Source: CAZXCQ01 sp964639275
Lineage (GTDB): Bacteria > Desulfobacterota > DSM-4660 > Desulfatiglandales > Desulfatiglandaceae
DNA length: 14,881 nucleotides
Assembly: GCA_964639275.1 (NCBI GenBank)
Contig: CAZXCQ010000158.1
Location: 1-14,881 of the forward strand
Direction: 5' to 3'
The translations under genes were made by a program, and so were the position numbers. Of this stretch, positions 4,963 to 12,514 are shown in pieces. Position 1 is the first letter of the stretch; the number at the start of each line of letters is the position of its first letter. A model generated the notes under the pieces. The model had not been told where the DNA came from, made no database searches, and saw only the letters and a program-made list of their open reading frames with translations.

Positions 4963-6279
4963 ATGCTAGATGAAATTCTAAATAATCCGGCACTTGAAAG
5001 ATATTTGACTGATTTCAGGATTGGTCAGACGATCTTCCTTGAGGGTGACCCTTCCCAGGACCTCTATATCCTTGTCTCAGGACAGGTGGACATTATCAAA
5101 GGGAACAACAAGATCACCGAGATCAATGAGCCAGGGGCCCTTTTCGGGGAGATGTCGTTCCTGTTGGGTGCAAAGAGAACGGCATCAGTAAAGGCCGGGA
5201 GTGATGTAAGGGTCATCCGGATTCCCAAGGAAGAGGTGACCTCCTTCCTTGGTGAGTTCCCCGAAGTGGCAAAGGGGATCACCCGGATCCTGGCCCAACG
5301 CCTTGATAATGTTACCCAGATCGTTTATGGGCTCAAGGAGTTTTGCAACCAGCTTCCTGACGCCGTCATAGTGACCGATCAGGAGGGGAAAATCCTGGTA
5401 TGGAACAGGGCGGCCGAAAAGGTTTATGGCAGGGAGTGGGACCAACTCCATCATAAATCTGCCGCTGAGATATACGAAGAACCTGAGATATACGAAGAGT
5501 TCCTCAAAGAGGTCCAATCCAAGCATTCTGTGAGCGAAAAGGTCCTCAAGATAAGGCACCCTGATGAGGATATACGCTTTATATCAACGAGCACAACCGT
5601 CCTGTATGACGGCCACCACAACTACCAGGGGATGCTTTCTCTTGGCAGAGATGTCACGTCGGTCGAAAGGCTGGGGAGGAAATACCGGCGGGTCCGGTCC
5701 TGGCTCATACCCTCTTTTATTGTGCTGGGGATGCTGGCACTGGCCATCTTTTTTGGCTATCCTTACTTTTCAAAGGGCTACAAGGCGGTGGATACCAAAA
5801 AATTGGACCTTCGAAACCAGTTGGCAAAAGACTACCTTTTTCTCAAGACCCTTTTGATCAAACCCTTTGCGGCCGGAGACAGATCCGATACAACCAAACA
5901 CATAAAGGCGTTTTTTGCAATCCAGAAGGGTGCCAGAAGCCCCTACAAGGGGTTGGTGCTCCTCGACAGGGATAAGAAGGTATTTGATTCCTTTTCGATC
6001 CAGAGGAAGAAGGATATCACGACAATGGTGGGCAGTAGTTATGCTGGAATTCAATTTGAAGATAGCGGTGATTCGCTCCACAGGGTGCTTACCCCGTACC
6101 GTGTGGACAAAAATCACCCCATGGGGCATAAGGGTCTGGAAATTGCCTTTGTAATGGAGAAAGACGCCGCTTTTCTGGGCTGGGTCGTCTTTCAAATGGA
6201 TTCGGATCTCCTTGAGCAGGAATATGATATGGATGAGGAGGATTTCAGGGAATTCCATTTCGAGGAAAAAAGTCTTTGA
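4963..6279 (+). CDS. CNB-PAS membrane sensor protein with extracytoplasmic C-terminal domain
   Basis: 438 residues. An N-terminal cyclic-nucleotide-binding (Crp-like) domain spans 1-115, with the phosphate-binding-cassette region FGEMSFLLGAKRTA (61-74, including R72-T73). A PAS domain spans about 126-235 (LPDAVIVTDQEGKILVWNRA; GMLSLGRDVT). After a basic stretch (RKYRRVRS) comes one membrane helix (247-269), then ~170 residues predicted outside the cytoplasm with a Cache-like pattern (YKGLVLLDRDKKVF; LGWVVFQMDSDLLEQ). There is no kinase, cyclase, GGDEF, EAL or DNA-binding domain, so the output is unclear. It starts the transporter operon, six bases before the STAS-mlaE gene, suggesting it senses envelope or metabolic state and acts on, or is acted on by, the transporter. 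The C-terminal domain assignment is tentative. An 18-nt in-frame duplication (EIYEEP/EIYEEF) lies in the PAS domain. Confidence 0.8.
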   Translation: MLDEILNNPALERYLTDFRIGQTIFLEGDPSQDLYILVSGQVDIIKGNNKITEINEPGALFGEMSFLLGAKRTASVKAGSDVRVIRIPKEEVTSFLGEFPEVAKGITRILAQRLDNVTQIVYGLKEFCNQLPDAVIVTDQEGKILVWNRAAEKVYGREWDQLHHKSAAEIYEEPEIYEEFLKEVQSKHSVSEKVLKIRHPDEDIRFISTSTTVLYDGHHNYQGMLSLGRDVTSVERLGRKYRRVRSWLIPSFIVLGMLALAIFFGYPYFSKGYKAVDTKKLDLRNQLAKDYLFLKTLLIKPFAAGDRSDTTKHIKAFFAIQKGARSPYKGLVLLDRDKKVFDSFSIQRKKDITTMVGSSYAGIQFEDSGDSLHRVLTPYRVDKNHPMGHKGLEIAFVMEKDAAFLGWVVFQMDSDLLEQEYDMDEEDFREFHFEEKSL

Positions 6280-6285
6280 GGTTCT

Positions 6286-7431
6286 ATGAAGGCTTCCAGC
6301 AACCCGCCACCCTTTGAATATCAGATATCTGCCGATGATGATGGAGCGCTCCTTTATCTCCAGGGGACAATGGATGCCTCCACTGCGGGCCCGATGATAA
6401 GGGAGATCGTGCCCTTGATCGAGGATCAGCACCCCCAAACACTCAAAGTGGATCTCGAGAAGGTCTCCTACCTGGATGATTTTGGCGTGCTGGTCCTTGT
6501 GGAGTTACGGAGGGCGGTGGCCAAATGGAAAGGGGAATTCTCTCTCCGAAATGTCAGTGATAAGGCCAAAGAGACCCTCTCAACACTCCAATTTGACTCC
6601 TTTGACCAAATAGTACCCCCGATTGTCAGGAAGTACCACCCCAATATCTTTCTCCGCCTCGGTGAGGCGACTGCCCGACATGCCTCAGATGTCAAATACC
6701 TTATTGGCTTTATCGGCTCTGTCTTTCTCTCATTGGTGTATGTCTGTGTCCACCCCAAGGCCCTGCGAATGGATGACACCGTTTTGTATATGCAAAAGAC
6801 AGGGGTGGATGCGCTTCCCATTGTGGGCCTAATCAGTTTTCTTATGGGCCTTATCATGGCCTTTATGTCAGCGGTTCAACTGGAGCAATTTGGCGCCAAC
6901 ATCTATGTGGCCTCGCTGGTGGGCCTGGCAATGGTCCGTGAACTCGGCCCGATCATGACGGCCATCATCGTGGCCGGAAGATCGGGTTCGGCCTTTGCCG
7001 CAGAGATAGGGACGATGAGGATCTCTGAAGAGATCGATGCGCTCTTTACCATGGGTTTTGACCCGACCCGCTTCCTGGTGGTTCCCAAGATCATTGCCTC
7101 GATTATCATGGTGCCAATCCTGACCTTGTTCTCCGACCTGTTTGCCATGGCGGGCGGACTTGTGGTAGGGGTCTCCATGCTCGATTTGACTGCCAACGCC
7201 TATATCGGGCAAACCCTCAAGACCTTGAGACTCTTTGACGTGTTTTGGGGCTTTCTCAAGAGCGGGGTATTTGGTCTTCTCATCGCCTGGATCGGTTGTC
7301 TGAGGGGGTTCCGGGTCAGGGGTGGAGCGGCATCCGTCGGAGAGGCCACCACCTCGGCTGTTGTGAGTAGCATCTTCCTGATCATTCTTTCTGATTCGGT
7401 GTTTGCGGTTATTATCCGTTACTGGGGTTAG
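6286..7431 (+). CDS. mlaE: STAS-MlaE fusion: lipid-transport ABC permease
   Basis: 381 residues. The N-terminal STAS domain (about 11-108, like separate MlaB) is fused to an MlaE-type permease (about 125-381). The permease hallmark LVGLAMVRELGPIMTAIIVA (211-230), with GRSGSAFAAEIGTMRISEEI (231-250) and DALFTMGFDP, is very well conserved, and several hydrophobic helices follow up to IIRYWG. MlaE forms the inner-membrane channel of the MCE-type transporter that moves phospholipid or other hydrophobic compounds between inner membrane and periplasm. In the STAS motif the usual DSSG (phosphorylatable Ser) is DDFG (64-67), so anti-sigma-antagonist-like phosphorylation is unlikely. GAGG lies 4 nt before the ATG. 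The stop is one base before the assembly gap. It works with MlaF and MlaD downstream. Confidence 0.95.
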   Translation: MKASSNPPPFEYQISADDDGALLYLQGTMDASTAGPMIREIVPLIEDQHPQTLKVDLEKVSYLDDFGVLVLVELRRAVAKWKGEFSLRNVSDKAKETLSTLQFDSFDQIVPPIVRKYHPNIFLRLGEATARHASDVKYLIGFIGSVFLSLVYVCVHPKALRMDDTVLYMQKTGVDALPIVGLISFLMGLIMAFMSAVQLEQFGANIYVASLVGLAMVRELGPIMTAIIVAGRSGSAFAAEIGTMRISEEIDALFTMGFDPTRFLVVPKIIASIIMVPILTLFSDLFAMAGGLVVGVSMLDLTANAYIGQTLKTLRLFDVFWGFLKSGVFGLLIAWIGCLRGFRVRGGAASVGEATTSAVVSSIFLIILSDSVFAVIIRYWG

Positions 7432-7432
7432 C

Positions 7433-7532
7433 NNNNNNNNNNNNNNNNNNNNNNNNNNNNNNNNNNNNNNNNNNNNNNNNNNNNNNNNNNNNNNNNNNNN
7501 NNNNNNNNNNNNNNNNNNNNNNNNNNNNNNNN
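7433..7532. other. Assembly gap (100 N)
   Basis: Exactly 100 N, the conventional length for a scaffold gap of unknown size. It lies between the mlaE stop and the mlaF start, so both genes appear whole, but the intergenic distance and any upstream extension of mlaF cannot be read. Confidence 0.98.
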
Positions 7533-7533
7533 T

Positions 7534-8301
7534 ATGGGCAGACAGGCCATTATAAGGGTCAAAGACCTGGTGGCAAGATATGGTGAGGAAGTTATCCTGG
7601 ATCACATATCATTTGATGTCTATGAAGGAGAGATATTTGTTATCCTGGGAGGGAGCGGATGCGGCAAGAGCACATTGATGAAACACGTCATCGGGCTTAT
7701 TCGGCCCTATTCGGGGAAGATAATCATTGACGGTGATGACATCTCCAACTGTGACGAGACAACATTGCAGAGTGTGTTTCGGAAGATTGGGGTCCTGTAC
7801 CAGGGCGCTGCCCTTCTGGGATCTATGACACTGGCCGAAAATGTCGCATTACCCGTGAAGGAGTATACGGATCTACCCCAGGAATCGGTAGATACCATGG
7901 TCAAGATGAAACTCAATCTGGTTAATCTGGAGGGTTATGAGGGTTATCTCCCCTCTGAACTGAGCGGTGGAATGAGAAAGCGGGCAGGATTGGCAAGGGC
8001 CATGGCCCTCAACCCCAAGATCCTGTTTTTTGATGAACCCTCTGCAGGTCTCGACCCGGTGACCTCGGCCGAGCTGGACGACCTGATCATCCATCTGAAC
8101 AAGGCCCTTGGAACGACCATGGTTATCGTGACCCATGAGCTCCAGAGTATCTTTGCGGTGGCGCACAGGGTTATCGTGCTGGATAAGCGTACAAGGGGAA
8201 TAATCGCCGAAGGTGAACCCGGATATCTGAGGGATCACAGTCAAAATCCGTTTGTCAAACAGTTCTTCAACCCTCGGGCCAAGGATAAGGCCGTGGTTTG
8301 A
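7534..8301 (+). CDS. mlaF: MlaF-type ABC transporter ATPase
   Basis: 255 residues with all ABC ATPase motifs: Walker A GGSGCGKST (39-47), Q-loop Q90, signature LSGGMRKRAGLARA (143-156), Walker B ILFFDEPSAGLDP (163-175) and H-loop His201. The close match of the signature and the GLDP stretch to MlaF/Mkl-type ATPases, plus its place between mlaE and mlaD, supports ATP-driven lipid transport through MlaE. The ATG follows the assembly gap by one base, so its ribosome-binding site is not visible; the residues after it (IIRVKDLVARYG) align with normal MlaF N-termini, so this start is reasonable. The stop at 8301 precedes the mlaD start by 14 bases. Confidence 0.95.
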   Translation: MGRQAIIRVKDLVARYGEEVILDHISFDVYEGEIFVILGGSGCGKSTLMKHVIGLIRPYSGKIIIDGDDISNCDETTLQSVFRKIGVLYQGAALLGSMTLAENVALPVKEYTDLPQESVDTMVKMKLNLVNLEGYEGYLPSELSGGMRKRAGLARAMALNPKILFFDEPSAGLDPVTSAELDDLIIHLNKALGTTMVIVTHELQSIFAVAHRVIVLDKRTRGIIAEGEPGYLRDHSQNPFVKQFFNPRAKDKAVV

Positions 8302-8315
8302 ATAAGGGGTCAGGT

Positions 8316-9332
8316 ATGGCTTCCCAGAAGACAAAAATAGCGGTTGGGCTCTTTGTTGCCAGCGGAATTGCTATCTCCCTAATGGCCATCATCTATCTGG
8401 GGATGTCCCGTTTCCTGGAGAAGGGGCATTACTATGTGACCTATTTCAATGAATCTGTCCAGGGTCTTCTAAGGGACTCTCCGGTAAAATACAGGGGCGT
8501 CAGTATCGGTCGGGTAAAAAGTATCGGGGTGGCCCCCGATTCAAAGTTGATCCAGGTGGTCTTGGAGATCGAATCGGGCCAGACCCTGGGCTCTGATATC
8601 GTGGCCCAATTAAACAATGTGGGGATTACCGGGAGCATGTTTGTGGAACTTGATCGCAAGAAAAAGGGTGAACCTGATCGCTCTCCCCCCATCACCTTTC
8701 CATCAGAGTATCCGGTTATAGCTTCAAAGCCATCTGAGATCAGCGAGCTGCTCAGGGGTATTGACGATTTCCTCAAGCAGATAAAATCCCTGGACCTCAA
8801 GGAGATCTCTGAAAAGGTAAAGCTGACCCTAGACAGCGCAAACCAGATGATTGCTGATGCCGACGTAAAAGGCATCTCCACAAGCATGCAGTCCTCTTTG
8901 GACCGGATAGATAGAATCCTCGAAAGGAAAAGATGGGACAGGATCTTGACCAATATCGGGAAAGCCGGGCGGTCGCTTAATGCCTTGATGGATAGGGCTG
9001 AGAGGAGTGTGAGTCGAATGCAAACCAGCCTCGCCAGGCTAGAGGGGATCATTGAAGAGAATCGAAAACCCATCAAGGCGGCAATTGAGGACCTTGGCAG
9101 GGCCATGAAGAACGCAAACCTCCTCTTGGAAAAGGGCGTATCACTGGCCAGTGGTGCAGACGATTCACTGATGTACCTGAGGCGTTATCTTTTGGTCGTC
9201 GCCCAGAACCTGGAAAAGGCAACCGACGGACTAAATCATCTAATCGGGTTCATTGAGGAGCAGCCGTCTCAACTGATATTCGGGGAGGCCCCTGCTCCCC
9301 GAAAAGTGGAGCCATGGCCCCAACAAGAATAA
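8316..9332 (+). CDS. mlaD: MlaD-like MCE-domain protein (periplasmic lipid-shuttle component)
   Basis: 338 residues. One N-terminal membrane helix (about 8-30) anchors a single MCE domain (about 36-115: GLLRDSPVKYRGVSIGRVKS, LNNVGITGSMFVELD). A long helical region to about 320 has repeated heptad-like segments, and the tail contains PSQLIFGE, a sequence common at the end of MCE proteins. MCE proteins form hexameric rings or tubes that carry lipids across the periplasm; the long helical tail suggests a tube-like, PqiB- or Mce1-like architecture rather than the short E. coli MlaD. ATG 8316 is chosen because AAGGGG lies 6 nt upstream; a TTG at 8298 would overlap the mlaF stop. It belongs to the same operon as mlaE and mlaF. 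Confidence 0.93.
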   Translation: MASQKTKIAVGLFVASGIAISLMAIIYLGMSRFLEKGHYYVTYFNESVQGLLRDSPVKYRGVSIGRVKSIGVAPDSKLIQVVLEIESGQTLGSDIVAQLNNVGITGSMFVELDRKKKGEPDRSPPITFPSEYPVIASKPSEISELLRGIDDFLKQIKSLDLKEISEKVKLTLDSANQMIADADVKGISTSMQSSLDRIDRILERKRWDRILTNIGKAGRSLNALMDRAERSVSRMQTSLARLEGIIEENRKPIKAAIEDLGRAMKNANLLLEKGVSLASGADDSLMYLRRYLLVVAQNLEKATDGLNHLIGFIEEQPSQLIFGEAPAPRKVEPWPQQE

Positions 9333-9422
9333 CGGAGATTGCAACATTTCAATAAACATGGGAAAAGGTGTGCAGAATCCATTCACCCCGGGTTCTTGAG
9401 AAGTTATTACCGGAGATTGTCT

Positions 9423-10055
9423 ATGAATTGGTATAAGAGCATGTCTATTCTGGTCCTAGCGCTTCTGATGGGTTCATGCCTGAACCTCAAAGAACCAAGG
9501 AAAAAGATCGACTTCTATACCCTTGAATATGGTCCTCCTCAGATAACAGGCCTCCAACCCCTCCCTTTTGTGATCAGGGTGATTCGTTTTACCGTTGCGC
9601 CGGCATACAATACCGATCGGATGATTTACAGAGATCGGTCATTTGGAAGGGAGGCCTATTTCTATCATAAATGGCGCGCCAACCCCGGGGATCTTGTCAC
9701 CTATTTCTTGAGCAGGGACATGAAGCGATCGGGTCTGTTTAAGGCCGTCATCCCCTATGACAGCACCTTTCCGTCTTCTTTTGCGGTGGAAGGCTCGGTG
9801 GATCAGTTTCTTGAATGGGACACCAGGGAAAACTGGAAAGCGGTCTTGACAATCAGTATTGCCTTGATGGCTGAGAATGAACCGGACATCAGCAAGCGGG
9901 TCCTCTTCCAGAAGACCTATGGAAAAGAGGCATTGTGCAGACGCAAGAACCCTCGGGCCCTTGCTGAGGCGATGAGTCAGGCCATGGCAGGGGTTTCAGA
10001 GGAGATCATCAGGGATATTTATCTCCATCTCAAGGATCGCACCCAGGCGGATTAG
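9423..10055 (+). CDS. ABC-type transport auxiliary lipoprotein (PqiC-like)
   Basis: 210 residues with a lipoprotein signal: basic start, hydrophobic stretch SILVLALLMGS and Cys19 as acylation site, followed by Leu, which fits outer-membrane sorting. The mature part (KIDFYTLEYGPP, FVIRVIRFTVAPAYNTDRMI, WRANPGDLVTYFLSRDM, AVEGSVDQFLEWD) resembles the ABC_trans_aux/PqiC family that accompanies MCE operons and probably receives cargo at the outer membrane. ATG 9423 is chosen because GGAGA lies 6 nt upstream and it begins the signal peptide; an upstream in-frame start at 9339 would bury it. The gap to mlaD is 90 bp. Its stop overlaps the stop of the convergent response regulator by four bases (TTAG), so there is no room for a separate terminator. 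Confidence 0.88.
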   Translation: MNWYKSMSILVLALLMGSCLNLKEPRKKIDFYTLEYGPPQITGLQPLPFVIRVIRFTVAPAYNTDRMIYRDRSFGREAYFYHKWRANPGDLVTYFLSRDMKRSGLFKAVIPYDSTFPSSFAVEGSVDQFLEWDTRENWKAVLTISIALMAENEPDISKRVLFQKTYGKEALCRRKNPRALAEAMSQAMAGVSEEIIRDIYLHLKDRTQAD

Positions 10056-10450
10056 GAGGTCTCCTCGATTATCCTCTGTTTCTTGAGTGCAAAGGAGATG
10101 GTGGAGGCAAGCAGCTTTTGATCAAAGGGCTTGTTTAGATAATCTAATGCACCGTATCTTACCACCTCTCTTGCCAGGTCCAGGTCTTGAAGACCGGTCA
10201 TGATTATTACACCGACCTGATAAGATCTCCTTTTTATCTCTTTGAGTGCCTCCAGACCTCCTATCCCGGGCATCTTGAGGTCCAAGAGCATGAGGTCATG
10301 GTGATGGGCTGAAAGCATCTCCAATGCCTCTTCCCCACTATAAGCGGTGTCTGTCTCATAGCCCCCTTCGGCCAGCAGCCGTTCCAGTACCTTGCAGACA
10401 CCGGGCTCGTCGTCTACAATCAATATCCTGACCACGTCTGGGTTCCCCAC
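10052..10450 (-). CDS. Single-domain response regulator (REC only)
   Basis: 132 residues forming one receiver domain: acidic pocket D13-D14, phosphoacceptor D57 (LLDLKMPG), T85 (IIMTG) and K107 (YLNKPF). After the domain only a short basic helix (ALKKQRIIEETS) remains, so there is no DNA-binding or enzymatic output. No histidine kinase is in the window. It may act by protein contact, as CheY- or DivK-like proteins do. Start: GTG at 10450 has GGAGAG only 2 nt before it; an in-frame GTG at 10435, with GGGGA about 8 nt upstream, is an alternative. It converges on the lipoprotein gene with a four-base overlap of stops. The DNA-binding-free layout makes a link to the transporter operon possible but unproven. 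Confidence 0.9.
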   Translation of the reverse strand: MGNPDVVRILIVDDEPGVCKVLERLLAEGGYETDTAYSGEEALEMLSAHHHDLMLLDLKMPGIGGLEALKEIKRRSYQVGVIIMTGLQDLDLAREVVRYGALDYLNKPFDQKLLASTISFALKKQRIIEETS

Positions 10451-10523
10451 ACTCTCCGCGATGTGTTAAAAAACAGCGCTGCGACTGGTTGCATTGCCCT
10501 TTCAGATGATTAAGAGTCTTTAT

Positions 10524-10551
10524 AGTATACAGGAAATGATAGACCTTGCAA
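10524..10551 (-). promoter_or_regulatory. Promoter of the response-regulator gene
   Basis: On the minus strand TTGCAA (10551-10546), a 16-nt spacer and TATACT (10529-10524, 5/6). An imperfect palindrome (AGAC, TTGCAA, GTCT) covers the -35 box, a possible operator. Confidence 0.5.
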
Positions 10552-10553
10552 GT

Positions 10554-12017
10554 CTAAACTTTGGTCTGATTCGGGTTCCCCCTCAGGTTTGTATATCGAA
10601 CCAGGGCCCCCAGGGCTCGCGCGGCACGCTCAGGCCCGGGAAAAACCACTACCCCCCTCCTGAGCAGTCCCCTCACCGATGGATCATCGAGGGCCCGAAA
10701 CGTATAGCCCACACAGGGTTTGTCGGTCTTTTTGATCAGGCGGGCAATGGATTCACACTGAGATTCGATCAGATAGGCCGATTGGTTTATAAGATCATCC
10801 CCTGAAAGGCCCATCTGTTTGAGGCCCCTTTTGACGACCTGCGAAGGAGTCATAAAATAGATCAGCAACATATCGGCGTTTTCTTCATCCAGGAGGACTT
10901 TTGGAATGTTGAAAAAGAAGTCATTGGGGTTTTTGTTAAAGGTCAGATCCACGGGGTTATTGACACTGCCCGTACGGGGAACATACGGAGCCAATTTTTC
11001 GGCTGTCTCCGCCGATAAGGGAGGTAGTTCAAGACCCGCTCTTCCGGATGCGTCTGCAGCCGCCGCCCCCGGGCCCCCCGAATGGGTCTGGATGATGACG
11101 CGCCGACCCTTGGGCCTCGGGAGGGCCCCCAGTGCCCAGCAATAGTCAAAGAGCTCTGTAACGGAGTGTGCACGGATTACCCCGGCCTGGCGAAAAACGC
11201 CATTGTAGAGCCTGTCAGGCCCGGCCAGGGCACCGGTATGAGAAAATCCCGCCCGCTTTCCTGTCTCAGAGCCACCCACATAGAGGGCCACAATGGGCCT
11301 TTGAGAGGCAATCGAACGGGCGCTCCTCAAAAACTCCCTTCCCCGCTTGATCCCTTCGATGTAGAGGGCGATGACCCTTGTGTGGGGGCATACCCCCAGA
11401 TATTCTACGCAGTCAACGATGTCCAGGTCGGCCTCGTTTCCAACGCTGAAGGCCGTACTGAACCCAAGGCCGATCCGAGAGAGATAGTCGAACAACTGGG
11501 TGATCAGGCTCCCGCTCTGTGAGGCCAGACCAATAAAGCCCGGGAGACCTTCATGCGGCATAAAAGTGGTGTTCAGGTTTTGATGCGGGTTCGCCACACC
11601 AAGCCCATTGGGGCCCAAAACACGAATACCATATCTGCGGGCGATCTCGAGGAGTTCCCTTTCGAGATCAACCCCTTCACCACCGACCTCCTTAAACCCC
11701 CCCGAGACCACAATCACATGCTTGATCCCCTTCCGGCCGCAATCCGCCAGTGTCTGATTCACTATGGGGGTGGGCAGGACAACCACCGCCAGATCCGGGA
11801 CAACCGGCAGATCCTGGACGGCGCGGTATGCCTTGAGGCCCTGGACCTTTTCCTCCCTGGGATGGACCGGGTAGATGGCCCCTTCAAATCCCATAGACCT
11901 CACAGACATCAAGAGATTGGTGCCCATTGCAGATATATTGTTGGATGCGCCAAAAAAGGCGATGCTGCCGGGGTTGGCTATGGAGTAAAGCGGGCTATCC
12001 ATAATAGAGTCCAGCAT
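10554..12017 (-). CDS. ADP-forming acetyl/acyl-CoA synthetase alpha-type protein (CoA-binding and ligase domains)
   Basis: 487 residues. The CoA-binding Rossmann domain (SIAFFGASNN at 18-27; IYPVHPREEKVQGLKAYRAV; LGPNGLGVANP at 134-144) is followed by the two succinyl-CoA-ligase-like domains, with SQSGSL at 166-171 and the phosphohistidine motif FSHTGALAG (His260). These enzymes interconvert acyl-CoA, ADP and phosphate with acid, ATP and CoA, but need an ATP-grasp beta part; none is encoded here and the C-terminus ends without one, so a beta subunit elsewhere, or a CoA-binding regulatory role, must be assumed. ATG 12017 is chosen because AAGGA lies 6 nt upstream; the frame is open upstream to 12140 but that stretch is not family-like. 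It is followed at 104 bp by the response regulator, which has its own promoter. Confidence 0.87.
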   Translation of the reverse strand: MLDSIMDSPLYSIANPGSIAFFGASNNISAMGTNLLMSVRSMGFEGAIYPVHPREEKVQGLKAYRAVQDLPVVPDLAVVVLPTPIVNQTLADCGRKGIKHVIVVSGGFKEVGGEGVDLERELLEIARRYGIRVLGPNGLGVANPHQNLNTTFMPHEGLPGFIGLASQSGSLITQLFDYLSRIGLGFSTAFSVGNEADLDIVDCVEYLGVCPHTRVIALYIEGIKRGREFLRSARSIASQRPIVALYVGGSETGKRAGFSHTGALAGPDRLYNGVFRQAGVIRAHSVTELFDYCWALGALPRPKGRRVIIQTHSGGPGAAAADASGRAGLELPPLSAETAEKLAPYVPRTGSVNNPVDLTFNKNPNDFFFNIPKVLLDEENADMLLIYFMTPSQVVKRGLKQMGLSGDDLINQSAYLIESQCESIARLIKKTDKPCVGYTFRALDDPSVRGLLRRGVVVFPGPERAARALGALVRYTNLRGNPNQTKV

Positions 12018-12099
12018 ATCTGTTCCTTTCAAATGTCGAATATCGAAGTAAGGTAACACTCTAGCTTTTTGAAACCCGGCGAATGGCGATTCCCTTTTT

Positions 12100-12128
12100 C
12101 GGGCGTATAACTCGCCCGTAAGAGGGCG
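12100..12128 (-). other. Two mutually exclusive hairpins in the leader of the acyl-CoA synthetase gene
   Basis: CGCCCG (12113-12118) can pair with CGGGCG (12100-12105) or, through CGCCC, with GGGCG (12124-12128). The site is 80-110 bases upstream of the ATG at 12017. The arrangement is attenuator-like, but no T-run follows either stem. Confidence 0.3.
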
Positions 12129-12234
12129 TAAAGAAATCACAGGCCATAGGTCAAAACAGGGGGCTATATTTGTTGAAAAGTTTTATGGTTTTTGGCCACG
12201 TCGATGTCGGTGATTTCTTAACGCTCTCTAACGG
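12116..12234. repeat. Foldback element with 25-bp inverted arms
   Basis: The reverse complement of 12116-12140 begins GTGATTTCTTTACGCCCTCT and 12210-12234 begins GTGATTTCTTAACGCTCTCT; 22 of 25 positions match. A further GGCCA/TGGCC pair lies inside (12142-12146, 12193-12197). The 69-bp centre is not coding. Confidence 0.6.
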
Positions 12235-12296
12235 TCTCAGACACGGATACACCCTTCAAAACGGAACCCCCATTCCCCTGTCCCACTGCCAATTTT

Positions 12297-12340
12297 GCAG
12301 AAGGCTAAATTGATACGAAGTAAGATGTTCGTAATTCTGC
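12297..12340. other. Hairpin with two 6-bp stem segments
   Basis: GCAGAA (12297-12302) pairs with TTCTGC (12335-12340), and TACGAA (12314-12319) pairs with TTCGTA (12328-12333), separated by an 11-nt bulge on one side. The rest of the 12018-12609 interval holds the repeats listed separately and no convincing complete gene. Confidence 0.4.
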
Positions 12341-12466
12341 GGTTGGATATTCGATATTCGATATTCAATAATTTTACTTAGTTTCAGCCACCCCCTCTAG
12401 AAAGACCACTGGGGCAAGTGTGCACAAAGCTCATGCCAAGGCCCGGAGGGCAGCAAAGAGGATGAA

Positions 12467-12495
12467 TGAATAAAGGATCAGGGGCAGTTTGTCAA
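12467..12495 (-). promoter_or_regulatory. Possible promoter reading toward the acyl-CoA synthetase gene
   Basis: On the minus strand TTGACA (12495-12490, 6/6), 17 nt, TATTCA (12472-12467, 3/6). If used it would give a long leader of about 440 nt through the hairpin region. Confidence 0.3.
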
Positions 12496-12514
12496 TGCCG
12501 GAAGGGTTTGGCCG

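Larger units (their letters stand above)
12036..12361. repeat. Inverted TCGAATATCGAA repeats flanking the intergenic cassette
   Basis: TCGAATATCGAA (12036-12047) recurs inverted as TTCGATATTCGA (12350-12361). CGAAGTAAG is repeated directly just after the left copy (12044-12052) and at 12316-12324. They bracket ~300 bp without genes. Confidence 0.4.

Noticed and set aside
6868..7605. Minus-strand frame spanning the N gap
   Set aside because: It is a shadow of mlaE joined through unknown bases to a shadow of mlaF.
10470..10490. Terminator from CAGCGCTG followed by T-run on the minus strand
   Set aside because: The 8-bp palindrome leaves no loop for a stable hairpin.
12018..12140. N-terminal extension of the acyl-CoA synthetase
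   Set aside because: The open frame upstream of 12017 shows no family similarity, covers the hairpin region, and ATG 12017 has a good ribosome-binding site.
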